Part shown: positions 42,191 to 53,751 of the stretch, in pieces
How the letters are laid out: every line of letters starts with the position of its first letter
Numbering within the stretch: the stretch's first letter is position 1
Assembly: GCA_038501195.1 (NCBI GenBank)
Contig: JBBPUQ010000010.1
Location: 2,230,001-2,294,000 of the forward strand
Source: Nemania diffusa
Lineage: Eukaryota; Ascomycota; Sordariomycetes; Xylariales; Xylariaceae
Length of the DNA stretch: 64,000 bases
Direction: 5' to 3'
The notes under the pieces: model-generated
What the model was told of the DNA's origin: nothing
Seen by the model: the letters and a program-made list of their open reading frames with translations, nothing else
The model's database searches: none
Program-made: the position numbers and the translations under genes

Positions 42191-43061
42191 TTTATTATAT
42201 ATTAGTTTAAATATTAACATTAAAAACAAATTATATATTAGTTTTATAATAATTTTATATTAATAATTATATTTATATTTATAAGTTTAACTAATTATAT
42301 TTTTTTTAATTTGTAGTTTATTTATATATTTTTATTTAATTTAAGTTTTATTATTTATAACTGCTTTAATTATAATTAAAACTGTTATATTTGCTTTTTT
42401 GTTTTTTAATTTATAACTAATTAGTTTTGAAACATTTAAAACTAGTTAAGTTTTTTAAACTTTTTTTAAATTTTTATTTTTTTTATTACAAATATAAAAT
42501 ATTATATTAATATTAATTATTAAACTATTATTAGTTTTAACTTTATAATATTTAATAATATTACTTAAAATAAAAAGTATATAAATATTAACAAGTAAAA
42601 CATTTGCTAATATATTATTTTTTAAAATAATTTGTTTAAAAAAGCTTATATTTATTTTTATATAGTTTTTATATATTTAATTTATAATAGTAAAAAAAGC
42701 AAAAACTTAATTAATAAAGCTTATATAATTATTATATAAATTATATATATATATATTAATTAAATTAAAACTGTAAATATATTTGATTTTATTAATACAA
42801 TTAATATAGCTAATACTATTATAAATATATACTGCTATAATTAATTAAAATATAAATAAAACTTTTTTAATTATAAAATTTTAATTTAAAATAGTTTTAT
42901 ATATGCTTTAATTTTTTACAGTTTATATATTTTGCAAAGTTAACAAAAAAAACAATAATAAATTAAAGCGTTAAAATAATATAAACAAAACAAAAAAAAA
43001 AACAAATAACAATATATTAAATAATAATAAAAAATTAATTAATAAAAACAAAACAAATAAA

Positions 43062-43260
43062 AATCGAACTAAAAATATAACAGTAAATAATAAAGCTTGC
43101 TAAAATTGTTGTAACAAAAAAAGTAAAAATGTAATAATTTTTATTAAAAGCAAATATTAATTATATATATAAACTTTTTAGTATAAATTTTGTTTGTATA
43201 TTATTAAATATAAACAATTTGTTATAAAGCAGCATTTATTATATATTGTATAAAACAACA
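43062..43260 (+). pseudogene. eroded coding remnant with Cys pair
   Basis: The plus-strand frame contains NNKAC-stop-NCCNKKSKNVIIFIK followed by KQFVIKQHLLYIV. The stops are TAA or TAG. The C-x2-C-C plus basic stretch recalls a zinc-binding or DNA-binding segment, but too little is left to name a family. Confidence 0.3.
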
Positions 43261-44960
43261 AATATAAATAATAAACAAAAAAAAATAGTAAATAATAATA
43301 ATAAATAAATATAAAATATAATAGTTAAAAAAATATAAAAACAATATAACTAAAACAAATTTGATTAAATTAAAACAATATTATATTTTATAGTTTAAAT
43401 TTAATTATATAAAAAATTAAATATATTTTGTAATATTTATATATATAAAATTTTATATTTTTTTAGTTTATTTAATTTTATATTATTAAACTTTTTAGTT
43501 ATTAAATATAATAATTTAATTATAAATAATTTAAAGTTTTAATATATTATTTATTTTTTTATTGCTTATTTATTTTTTTTTTTGTTATTAATATATTTAT
43601 ATTGCTTTTTTATAATATATATAGTTTTAGTTTATATTTTAATTTTTTTTTTAATTTAATTAAACTAAACTTTTAATTTTTATAAATTTGCTATTTTTGT
43701 TATTTTTGTTATAAATTTAACAAAAATTTCTAAAAACTTTAACTTTTTTTTTTTTTTTATATTTTTTAATTTTATATTAATTAATAAATATTTATTTATA
43801 TTTAATTTACTAAAGTTAAAACTTATTAATATAAAACAAATATTTTTTATTTTATTTAAAATAATAATAGTTTATATAAATATTTTTAAAACTTATACTA
43901 TTTATAACAATATATTGTTTTATTAAATTATTATAATTTTTTTATTAATATATATAATATATTATTTTTATTTTAGTTTTATTAAATATATATAATATAA
44001 TAATAATTATATATTTAATTTAATTAATTTTTTATTTTATATTTTTTAGTTTTTTATTTTTATAAATTGTAATAAAATTAACTAAACATTAAATAATTTA
44101 TAACAAATTATATTAGCTTAATATAATATAATATATATTAAAAAATTATATTTTAAATTTGTTTAAAATATAATAAACTTTGTTATAAAAAAACTAAAAA
44201 AACGCTTTAATAATTTAAATAGTTTTAATTATAAAAATGTTATAGTTTTTAAAGTAGTTAAAAATAACTAGTAAATATTGCTAGTTATATCAAATAATAT
44301 TAATTAAAAAAAAAAATATAATAATAATTAAAACAAAAAATTAACAATATATAAATAATAAAAAAAAAATAAGTAAAACAAAATATAACAAAAACATATA
44401 AAAAAAAATTTTTATAAAATATAAAAAAGTTGAAAAATATAAAAAACAAAAATAAATAGTTTAAGTATTAACAAATTAATAAATAAAAAGCTATACTAAT
44501 TAATTAATATTTAAATTAATTATATATTTTAATATTGTTTTATATATTTTTGTATTTTTATAAGCTTTAATAATATTATATTATTAACTATATATTTAAT
44601 TAAGTTTAATTTTAATAAATTGTTTATATATTTTATATAATATAATTAAAATTATTATAATTTTATATAATAAAAAAAAAACAATATATTAAAAATTAAA
44701 AAATAAAACATACTATTTAATAATATTATTTTTATTTTAATTAATTATGTTTTAATTTTTTAAATGTTTTATTATATAATATATTAGTAAAATAATTGAA
44801 ATATTATATAGTAATATTATTGTAGTTATAATATAAATAATATATTTATATAAATTTATATTTTTATTAATAATATAAATTTATTTTTAAAAGTTTTAAT
44901 TAAAAAATATATTAATTAAATTTTTTAGTTTTAATAAAAATATATATACTATTTAATTAA

Positions 44961-45510
44961 ATTATATTTATATTACTTAAAACATTTTTAAATTTTTAAA
45001 ACTATTAATAATTAAAAATAATATTTTTAAAAATATTAAAACAATATTTATTAATATAATATATTGTAACTATTATAAAATATATTTATTAATAAATTAA
45101 AATAAATTTATATAATATAAAAAAGTTTTAAGTTTTTTAAAAAATTAATTATTAAAATTAATATTATTAAAAATATAAAAATAATATTTATTAATATAAA
45201 ATATTATTATTATTATTTAATATATTTATTAATAAGTTAAAATATATTTATATAATATAAAATTAATTAAAATAATTAAAAATATTTGTAGTTAAAATTA
45301 ATATTATTAAAAATATAAAAATAATATTTATTAATATAAAATATAGTTATAACTAATAAATATATTTATTAATAAATTAAAAACTGTTTATATAGTTTAA
45401 AATAAATTAAAATATTTAAAAATATTTATAGTTATTTTTAATATTATTAAAAATATAAAAATAAAATTTATTTATATAAAATTATATAATAACTATAACA
45501 ATTATAGCAA
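44961..45510. repeat. 140-bp tandem satellite, four units
   Basis: The core ATATTATTAAAAATATAAAA recurs at 45161, 45301 and 45441 and, slightly altered, at 45021. The period is exactly 140 bases. Each unit also carries TTTATTAATATAAAATAT and TATATTTATTAATAAATTAA. It lies within 250 bp of the end of the AT block. Confidence 0.85.
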
Positions 45511-45724
45511 ATAAAATAAAATTAATAAAAAAGTAAAATATATAAACTATATAAAACTAGTATATTTATAAATTATATATAACAAATTTAATTTAAAAAA
45601 ACTACGTTTAATTTATATAGCTATTTTAAAATATAATTAAATTAACTATATATATATTAATTTGTATAAAAGTTTAAATAAATTATTATTAAATTAAAAA
45701 AATAATTGTAAAAAGTTAAGTTAC

Positions 45725-45775
45725 AAGTTTAATTTAAAAGAAAAAGTGGAAAAAAAAGGTGGGCCCTAGTGGTGT
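45725..45775. other. sharp boundary of AT block and euchromatin
   Basis: Sequence left of about 45,740 is almost all A+T. A purine-rich AAAAGAAAAAGTGG segment follows, and from about 45,760 (GTGGGCCCTAG) composition is ordinary. The change is complete within some 40 bases, with no gradient of partly mutated genic DNA. Confidence 0.85.
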
Positions 45776-46718
45776 CGGCGTAGTTACCAAATTCAATTAT
45801 GAGACAGTAAGCCCTGTGGGCGACCGTACTGGGCGTGGACTAACCTACAGCATACTCGCCCTTCTGGCCACCTAGCTCCCGGGCTTTCGCCCCATTCTCC
45901 CCCTCGCCCCCCGATGCACCCCCCACTTTAAGCAGCAGCAGTCGTCGTAGGCAGCTCGTACAGTACCTAGGTGGTGAGATGCCTACCTGTGCTAGTGCAG
46001 CGTAGCGTGCGTGGTTAGAGCCTGGCCAGAGCCCATTGGGCTCATTCCTACCTGGACCTTGGAACCCTGTGCCACCCACAAAGCCCCAAGCTCGCCCGGG
46101 TGGGCCCCGCCCTGACCTCACCAAAAACCCGCCTGACAACCACTGTTGCACGGTGTCTATGCGGACAGTTGTGGAGAGAATGGCCCTTGGGTGGCCCTTG
46201 GGTGGCCCAGGAAAGGACATCTACAGGTATTCTACCTCCCCCTACCTATCCAAAGTTCCCAAGCCTCCAAGCTCTCGTGGGCCATCTTCATCATCCATCA
46301 ACAACACCCCTTCGAACCTCTCTCTCTTTCCCAACTTTCCACCTCAATCCCCTTCATCTTGTCCTATCTAACCACCACTCTCTTGGGCTTGCTTGCACAC
46401 TCCTTCCCTTGGGAATTTTAGCATCACTCTCCACCGTCGGGACCACCCCATTTTCATCCTCTCATTTAGCTAGCTACCTCCTTTTCTAGTCGCACAAGGC
46501 GTCTACGCAATCAATTGTCCCCAATCACCACCGATCAACGAGTGTTGCTAGCAATACTGTCCACCTCTTACACCAACAAGACACCCCCCTGTCATCATCA
46601 CGGGAGCTCCAGACGGCATCTGTCTTAGTCTAGGTATCCCGTCTATCCACCTCCTTAGGATATTGCTACCGAACCACGTCACGGCCTGTCGCACCCGTAC
46701 GTGCAACCAGCGCCCGCC
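45776..46718 (+). promoter_or_regulatory. ssd1 upstream region and 5' leader
   Basis: Contains an 11-bp direct repeat (TGGCCCTTGGG, 46181-46208) and pyrimidine-rich tracts (about 46,230-46,490) like fungal core promoters and leaders. Short frames on both strands overlap each other and show no domain. No TATA box is evident. Transcription start cannot be fixed. Confidence 0.5.
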
Positions 46719-49700
46719 ATGGACCAGCAGCAGCAGCCTCCCCCAACTGGAGGTGTTCCTGGGCCGGCTGGACGCCGTCTTCACATCGCCCATCGCCGAA
46801 GCCCATCGGAGCTTACGCCCTTGATGAGCATGTTCTCCAATCCTGGAAGTAAGTTTGACCCCCCTTTTGTTGCTTTCGCCACATCCCGCTATATCAGGAT
46901 TGCGCAAGCTTCCTGGTGCTAGGATGATTGCTATGATTATCATTGCACTTGTTGGATGCTAGCTAACTGTTGCTGTGTGTTTCTATCATCAGTGGAGCAA
47001 CTTGCCATCCAACAACAAATCGAGCTGTTACAGCAGCAGCAACAGCAAATCCAAGCAACGCACCAGCAGTATGTGAACATGGGGATGATGCCAGCCGGCC
47101 AGCTTGGTGCTGGTGGCCAGTTCAATCCTTTACAACCCAACATGGCCAACATGCCGCAACAGACGGCATTTCAGTTTCCGAATCAGCTTCCACAGCAACC
47201 AAACATGCAGATGGGAGCACCAAACCAACCAATGTCACATCGCCGAAACCAGTCCGCCCTTCCTAACATGAGCATGGGCCCACCCCCCGCACCGTCGTCG
47301 GGAGCCTCCGGCTCTGCGTTCGGGCATTTTGATAACGTCCCAGGCCAGAACCGGGAGAATGCGCCTCGGGGCGGGCGAGGTGGCGGCGGTGGCGGCGGCG
47401 GTCACCAACGACGGCATTCGCTAGCTCTAGCAGATGCCAAGAAAGCCGCTGAAATTGCTCAGCAGAAGCGCACTACATCAGGCTTCCAGTTTCCCGGCCC
47501 CGGGGCCGATGCCAGCTCACCTCCCGAAGAGCCTAAGGCTAGTATAGCAGATACTCCTATAGCTCAGGGGTCTTCCACTCGCGGCGGACGGGGCGGACAC
47601 GGGCGCAGCCAAAGCATGGCTGTGCATGGTCGCGGAGGTGCACGCGCCGGTGCACCTACCGATGGTGGTGACTTTGCACGCCGTGGAGGAGGCGCCGGTG
47701 GCCACGCTCGAACATCCTCGCGTAACTTTGAGGGCAACTGGCGCAACCAGAGCCAAGGCCCAGATCAACCCGCTCAAGGCCAGCAGGGTTTCCAACTCGG
47801 CCACCGTCCTCGCGGCTCGATCAATCAATCCATCTCTTCGATCGGGGCTTTTCAGTACCCCGGTCAGCCCCAGATGATGCAAATTCCTGGCCAGATCCCC
47901 ATGATGCAAATGTATCCTGGCCAACAACTCAACCCCATGCAAATTAACCAACTTCAAGCGCTCCAAGCTGCTCAGATGAATGGCCAGCACATGGTTGGTC
48001 TTCAAGCTAGCCAACATGCTCCTCAACTTGGAGGCCAACAATCTCAACAACAGCAGAGGAAGACACTATTCACTCCTTACTTGCCTCAGGCTACTTTACC
48101 TGCCTTACTTGGCGACGGCCAACTCGTTTCCGGAATTCTCCGTGTAAACAAGAAAAATCGAAGTGATGCGTATGTGTCGACTTCTGACGGCCTTCTAGAT
48201 GCGGATATCTTCATCTGTGGAAGCAAAGATCGCAACCGAGCACTGGAAGGAGATCTGGTTGCGGTTGAGCTTCTTGATGTTGATGAAGTCTGGGGGCAAA
48301 AGCGAGAGAAGGAGGAGAAGAAGAAGAGAAAAGATATCACCGACACTAGGACAGGTTCTACCAATGGAAACGGCCCATCAAATGCCGCTAATGGAGAAGA
48401 TGCCACAGGCGGGGATGGAAGCATCCGCAGAAGAGGCAGTCTTCGCCAAAGACCGACTCAAAAGAAAAACGACGACGTGGAAGTGGAGGGCCAGAGTCTC
48501 TTGCTCGTTGAGGAGGAGGAAATCAATGACGAATCGAAGCCTCTTTATGCTGGTCACATTGTTGCCGTCATCGAACGGGTTGCCGGCCAGATGTTTTCAG
48601 GTACCCTCGGTCTTCTACGGCCAAGTAGCCAAGCAACCAAAGAGAAGCAGGAAGCTGAACGTGCTGCTAGAGATGGTGGTCGGAGTCATGACCACCGACA
48701 ACAAGATAAGCCAAAGATTGTTTGGTTTAAGCCTACCGATAAGCGAGTGCCACTTATTGCGATCCCTACTGAGCAGGCACCAAGAGATTTTGTAGAAAAA
48801 CATCAAGATTATGCCGACCGAATCTTCGTTGCGTGTATCAAACGATGGCCTATTACATCGCTCCACCCCTTTGGCACCCTTGTGGAGCAGCTTGGCAAGA
48901 TGGGTGATTTGAAGGTTGAGACTGATGCCCTCCTACGGGACAACAATTTCTCCTCCGATGATTTCTCCGATGCTGTTCTTCGGAGCGTTGGCCTTCAGGA
49001 CTGGTCTATTGCAAAGGAGGACGAGGCTGCCATTAGTGCCCGTCGAGATTTTCGTGAGGAGACAATCTTTACATTTGACCTGGCCGGTACGGGTGAATTA
49101 GGCGATGCTGTTCACGTCAAGACCCAGCCCGATGGCAAGATCGAAATTGGTATTCACGTACCGGATGTCACTCATTTTATCAAACCCAATTCACTAGTTG
49201 ACCGCGAGGCGAAGAAGCGCGGAACAGCTGTCCATTTGGTTAATCGTACATGCGCATTGCTTCCGCCGAAGATTGCGTCTGAGCTTTGCACACTCACCCC
49301 CGGGGAAGACAGACTAACCATGAGTGTCGTCTTTAACGTCAACCCCCACACAGGAGCTGTTGCTGAAGGTGACGTCTGGATCGGCAAGAGTATTGTTAGA
49401 AGTAACGCGAAATTGTCGCTTAAAGATATCGATGAGGCGCTAGTTGGTGGAGCCAACTTCCAGCATGAGAGTGCTGAGGTTAAGGACATCCAAATTCTTA
49501 ATGTAGGTCATATCTCCTATTGTACGGCTCTTGCTTACAAATCACAGGCTATTGGGCAAAAATTCCAAGAAGCCCGTGTTGGCTCGGATGGTGAGGTCAC
49601 TGCACCGCTGCGTTTGCTCCACCACCTTGACGATGAGAACATTCCCATCCAGCACAACATATTTGATACAACACCAGGAACCGAGCTTGTAGAGGAGCTT

Positions 49701-51005
49701 TTGTACAAGGCTAACGCCTATGTTGCACAAAAACTTGCTACTGGCCTTCCAGAGAAGGCACTGCTTCGGCGCCAAGGACCACCTAATGCTCGGCGCCTAC
49801 AAACCTTTGTTGAACGCATGGGAGCCCTAGGATATGACATTGACACAACTAGCAGTGGGACTGTTCAGAATAGTCTTTTCAAAGTTGATGATAGTGACAT
49901 CCGCAAAGGCATGGAGACCTTGCTGATTAAGAGTATGCAACACGCAAAGTACTTCATTAGCAGCAAGATAAACCAGCAACTACGGCCTCATTACGCTCTA
50001 AACCTTCCTCTCTACACTCACTTCACGAGCCCTACTAGACGATATGCGGATATTGTTGTACATCGCCAGTTGGAAGCTGTCTTATCTGATGGTGCCATCG
50101 AATATGCCGATGATATGGAGAGCCTGACGAAGACAATCGAATCATGTAATATCAAGAAGGAATCAGCGCAGAATGCTCAAGAACAGAGTATCCATATCGA
50201 GTCTTGCCGAATTATGGACAAGAAACGACAAGAGGTTAATGGCGACCTGATCAGTGAAGGTATTGTGCTGTGTGTTTACGAATCTGCATTTGATGTTTTG
50301 ATTCCTGAATGGGGTTTCGAAAAGCGGGTACACTGTGATCAGTTGCCACTCAAGAAAGCCGAATATAGAAAGGAGAAGAGAGTGTTGGAATTGTACTGGG
50401 AGAAAGGTGTGCCAAGCTCGGCATATGTACCTGAAGATGAGCGGCCCAAGGCGGCCGCCTCACAGCGAGTCTCGAATGCAATGGCTGCGGCGCGACATGC
50501 TGAAGAAGCTGAGCGCGTCAAGAAGGAGCGTGAGGAGGCCGCGCGAAAGCAGACAGAGACAGGCACCATGTCCACAGATGATGTGGACGCGTTGTTTGAT
50601 GACGATGAAGATAATGTTTCCGACGTCACTGAGGCCATGGCCGGAGCGTCGTTGGCTGAGCGCCCTACTCAGAGTGTCCCAGGGTCACCAAACCGATCCT
50701 CTTCGAACGCGGCAGGCGTACTTCACCGTACTAGGTCGGATTCGAAAGTTCCCATGGCCGAGGCTGTTGAAACCCGTCTGACGAATAAGGAGAAGTACCT
50801 CAAGCTATTCGCTCTGAGAGAGGAGGGCGGAGAATATATCCAGGATGTGACAGAAATGACGAGAGTGCCCATCATTCTCAAGACCGATCTAACCAAGAGT
50901 CCACCGTAAGTCGATGCCAGAAGCTGACGCCTTGCCGTGAGATTTTTATGCTAATATTGTGGCAGTTGCTTGACTATTCGCTCACTCAATCCTTACGCTC
51001 TCTGA
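46719..51005 (+). CDS. ssd1: Ssd1/GUL-1-like RNA-binding pseudo-ribonuclease
   Basis: Cytoplasmic mRNA-binding regulator of cell-wall and polarity transcripts, acting under the NDR kinase (Cbk1/COT-1) in the fungal family. My model has three exons: 46719-46848, 46993-50905, 50966-51005 (1,360 aa). The first intron joins the starting MDQQQQPPP exon in frame to the Q-rich segment. The second uses GTAAGT, has a CTAAT branch site and gives the ending CLTIRSLNPYAL. Order: Q/G-rich disordered N-terminus with RGG; cold-shock domain about 400-477; second OB domain about 562-642; RNB domain about 729-1071 including SPTRRYADIVVHRQ; C-terminal OB about 1125-1165. The RNB catalytic motif reads DLAGTGELGDA (739-749): the second and third acids are E and G, so nuclease activity is unlikely, as known for Ssd1. 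Residues 25-30, 126-131, 181-186, 246-251 and 281-286 fit HxRxxS, and FQFP occurs at 103 and 208. Confidence 0.95.
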
Positions 51006-52091
51006 ACGTTTGGGTGGTGTGGTATGCATTGCTTGTAGTATTGGAGATCTTGGAGCGATGGAGGGGATGGAGCATGGTATCATCTGGATTTGCTGAACGA
51101 AAGCCAGAGAAGCGTAAGGCCTAGGCAGAATGTATCCGAAATTTTAGTTGGAGCCCCCACCCCCAGGAGCATCTCTTATTTGCGTCATCAAAAAAGTTGT
51201 TATCGTGGGATCAAATCATCAAATAGACGAAATATGTAAGGAGTTGCTGTAGTTAACTACGGCATGACGCGATAAAGCTGGGACACTCGGGACCGGGACG
51301 GCCGGCGACTCGTTTACTCCTTGCTATGTCTGAGAGTAATATCAGGCAAAATACGTCACCCAAACTTGTTTTAACCTGGCATGTTTCTTATCTATCATGC
51401 ATTTTCGTGGTACCTTCGATTGGGATTTTGCCAAGCCTCAAACACTAACAACCTCTCCTATAGCGATTTAACCCCCGGCACCCCTCAACCTACAGAATAA
51501 GAGGTAGATTAGGAAAACTATCCTTGGAACTTACCTAAGTTGGTGGAAATACATGACTGCTCTTCTCTTTTTTCTTTTTTTCCGAAGTTCGTGAGCTCGT
51601 TGTTGACCCCCTCAACTTTACACCACGTCCGCGGACTATCATCATAGCGATTCTTTTATGGATGCTGATCGTGCAGCGTGATCTGGTTGTTGAGACGCAT
51701 ATGCGCACAACTAACCCTCAATCACGTCTAGCCCACAATATGCCTTGTTTCCACACCAGGCGCCAACGGTGTGCTCTTTAGTAGTGCCGGTAAGTATTTG
51801 AGTGCAGTTTCGCGACTACGTGGTGATTTAGGAAAAAGGTTAGATCTTGTAAGTTGGGTATCTATGTTTCGTCGCCCAGTACGTAGCTCATGTTTTAGGC
51901 CTAGTATGAACTTGTCCGGAGACTCTAAGACCCGTGGATCCATACTGGTAGGTACACGAAGCGGGCTACAGTATTCCTATCGAGACTAGACAAGAAGATA
52001 GGCTACCTATCTATAGGATAGGTATGTGATTTGAAAGGTGTGATTATGCCCATTGCGACTTTTGCAGGGTAAATGCGTGGCTCTCAACTGT

Positions 52092-52110
52092 TACCCTAGG
52101 GCCTAGGGTA
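52092..52110. repeat. perfect 19-bp palindrome TACCCTAGG-G-CCTAGGGTA
   Basis: Nine-base arms around a single G. It sits in the cluster of CTAGG/TAGGTA words between ssd1 and the Rds1-like gene. A binding site or a repeat end; function unknown. Confidence 0.7.
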
Positions 52111-52210
52111 TCTATTTGGATACCTACGTAGTACAGTATCTAGATAGATAGATGCCGCTTCCTTTGGGAAGAGATCTGAGATCGGCGTAGGGGGTTTCTA
52201 ATTTCGTACT

Positions 52211-52237
52211 CTGCAGGCCGTTGTCAGCGGCCTGCAG
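52211..52237. repeat. GC-rich hairpin, 10-bp perfect stem
   Basis: CTGCAGGCCG and its reverse complement CGGCCTGCAG are separated by TTGTCAG. It could be a cruciform, an RNA hairpin in a UTR or a footprint of a small repeat. No T-run follows that would suggest a terminator. Confidence 0.75.
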
Positions 52238-53751
52238 ACGATCGACTTTCAGAAAAGATTGCGACTACTACCCTCTACACAGATATGTAATCAATCTATC
52301 TACAGTACCAACAACAGAGTATGCCAGGAACAGATTGCAGAGTGTTGCCGGCGGGATGTCATGTTGCAAGCAGTCACGGGATTGATTGAGGATTTGGGGA
52401 AGATCACGAATAAAATCCATAATCGGCACAGAAAGGGTATCGCAAAGTAGTTTCAGTGTCCGGGTCGATGCTCCCCCGTGCAAAAAAGCTCTCTCGGCTG
52501 GAACCCCGTGAAACGACATCTGAGGCAGATGGGCCGTCAGCCCCTAGACCCCTGGCAGCCAGTCCGTCCCCACGATAACGCTCTCCACGGCCTCGCAGGC
52601 AGATAGGCAGGTACCTAGGTATCCATGGGCCGCAGAGTGCAGAGTGCAGTATTGTAGCATTACAGCGGCCTGTAGGCAGGTGCTGTAGGTGCTGTAGGTA
52701 ACTGCTGTAGGCACCCTAGCTAAGGTAGGTAGGTACCTATAGCACAGGACAATTATAGGACCCGGAACTGCCAAGAACCCCTGGCGCTACGCTAGAAGCT
52801 CCGTGCTAGGCCGAGTGCATTCATAGTGCCGGTAACTTGACTGGGATAGTTCAACCTCATCTCAACTCCATCTACAAACGCGAGCAGGGCCAGGGTGCTC
52901 CCATTGGCCGGCTCGGGAGCGTGCTTCGAGTTTGTTTCGTTTCCCATAACGCCGCCAACATGTACTTACGATTCGAGCTTCGGCACTCATCCTCATCCTC
53001 ATCCCACGCGTGCGACTACGTATGTCGTTGAACTAGTCTGCACTATGCTATTCCGTGCTATGTAGATATGTAGGTATGCTGCTATGTATGGGTGAATGGG
53101 CGCGAGGACCCTAGCAGGCTCCGTCCCATCTCTTTCCTCCCCCCCTCGCACCCTGGCGCACATCTGCATCCGGAAGCGAGTCCTCGATAGGGAATAGACA
53201 ATGCCGGTAGGAGGAAATCAAGGAGCATCGAGGAGCCGCAAAGCGCTGACTCTTCCTTTCTAGGGATCATCGTATCCATGCCCGGCCAGCCTTCTTTCCG
53301 TGAGCATCCCCCCCCTCCCCCCCATGGCGTTTGATTCCGTGGTGCTGTGCTGTGCGGTGCGCTGCCATGCTCCCGTGGCTGCATAGTCGGTTTAGTTTTT
53401 ATTAATGCGGCCGTGTTTCCCACCTCTCCAACCCCATTCTCACCATTCTCTTCTCTTCTCTCGCTATCCCTCTCCCGTCGTTCGTGTGCATCAATACTAC
53501 TCCATAAGCGCTGGTCTGCTTCCCTGGGATCGATCAACGACTTTCACTCCTTTTTAAACGTCTAATTCTTCTAATACCCAGGTGGGATTTTATACACTAC
53601 AGAACAGCTAGGCTGGTTCTTGCTTGATTTTATTTTTATCGCCAACGACAACACCCTCCTCGTAATCTAGCTGCTACTTGTCGCCATTAAACGACCTAGT
53701 GAGAAGGAAGAATTATAGAAAAAGAAAGAGATTCAGATCAAGAAATTCAAG

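Larger units (their letters stand above)
41591..44960. other. AT-rich zone with eroded coding remnants
   Basis: It has somewhat more C and G than the central desert, as in the gypsy copies, so it is likely a younger RIP-mutated repeat. No terminal repeats were found by eye. Two frames with coding character are listed separately (41,860-42,190 and 43,062-43,260). Nothing else is supported. Confidence 0.6.
51006..53751. other. 2.7-kb intergenic region, palindrome-rich
   Basis: No convincing gene: frames are short, overlapping and without domains. It holds the ssd1 3' UTR, several perfect palindromes (52092-52110, 52211-52237, 52612-52621, 52730-52739), many TACCTA/TAGGTA words between 51,950 and 52,760, a TGCTGTAGG tandem (52,680-52,712), and, from about 53,390, the pyrimidine-rich leader of the Rds1-like gene. 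Confidence 0.6.

Noticed and set aside
1..45730. Mitochondrial origin of the AT-rich block
   Set aside because: No mitochondrial genes, tRNAs or rRNAs; it contains nuclear-type LTR elements with RIP-type transitions and is continuous with nuclear genes.
45840..46489. Several overlapping frames of 90-130 codons on both strands upstream of ssd1
   Set aside because: They overlap each other in different frames, are Pro/Gly/Ser-rich by composition, show no domain and lie in the promoter/leader.
46956..46992. ATG at 46956 as the ssd1 start
   Set aside because: It lies inside an intron with a good acceptor at 46992; the upstream exon starting at 46719 joins in frame and gives a conserved-looking N-terminus.
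47517..48050. 177-codon minus-strand frame inside ssd1
   Set aside because: Shadow of the GC-rich N-terminal coding region.
51006..53751. tRNA or other small RNA gene in the spacer
   Set aside because: No B-box-like GGTTCGAATCC or cloverleaf could be found by eye.
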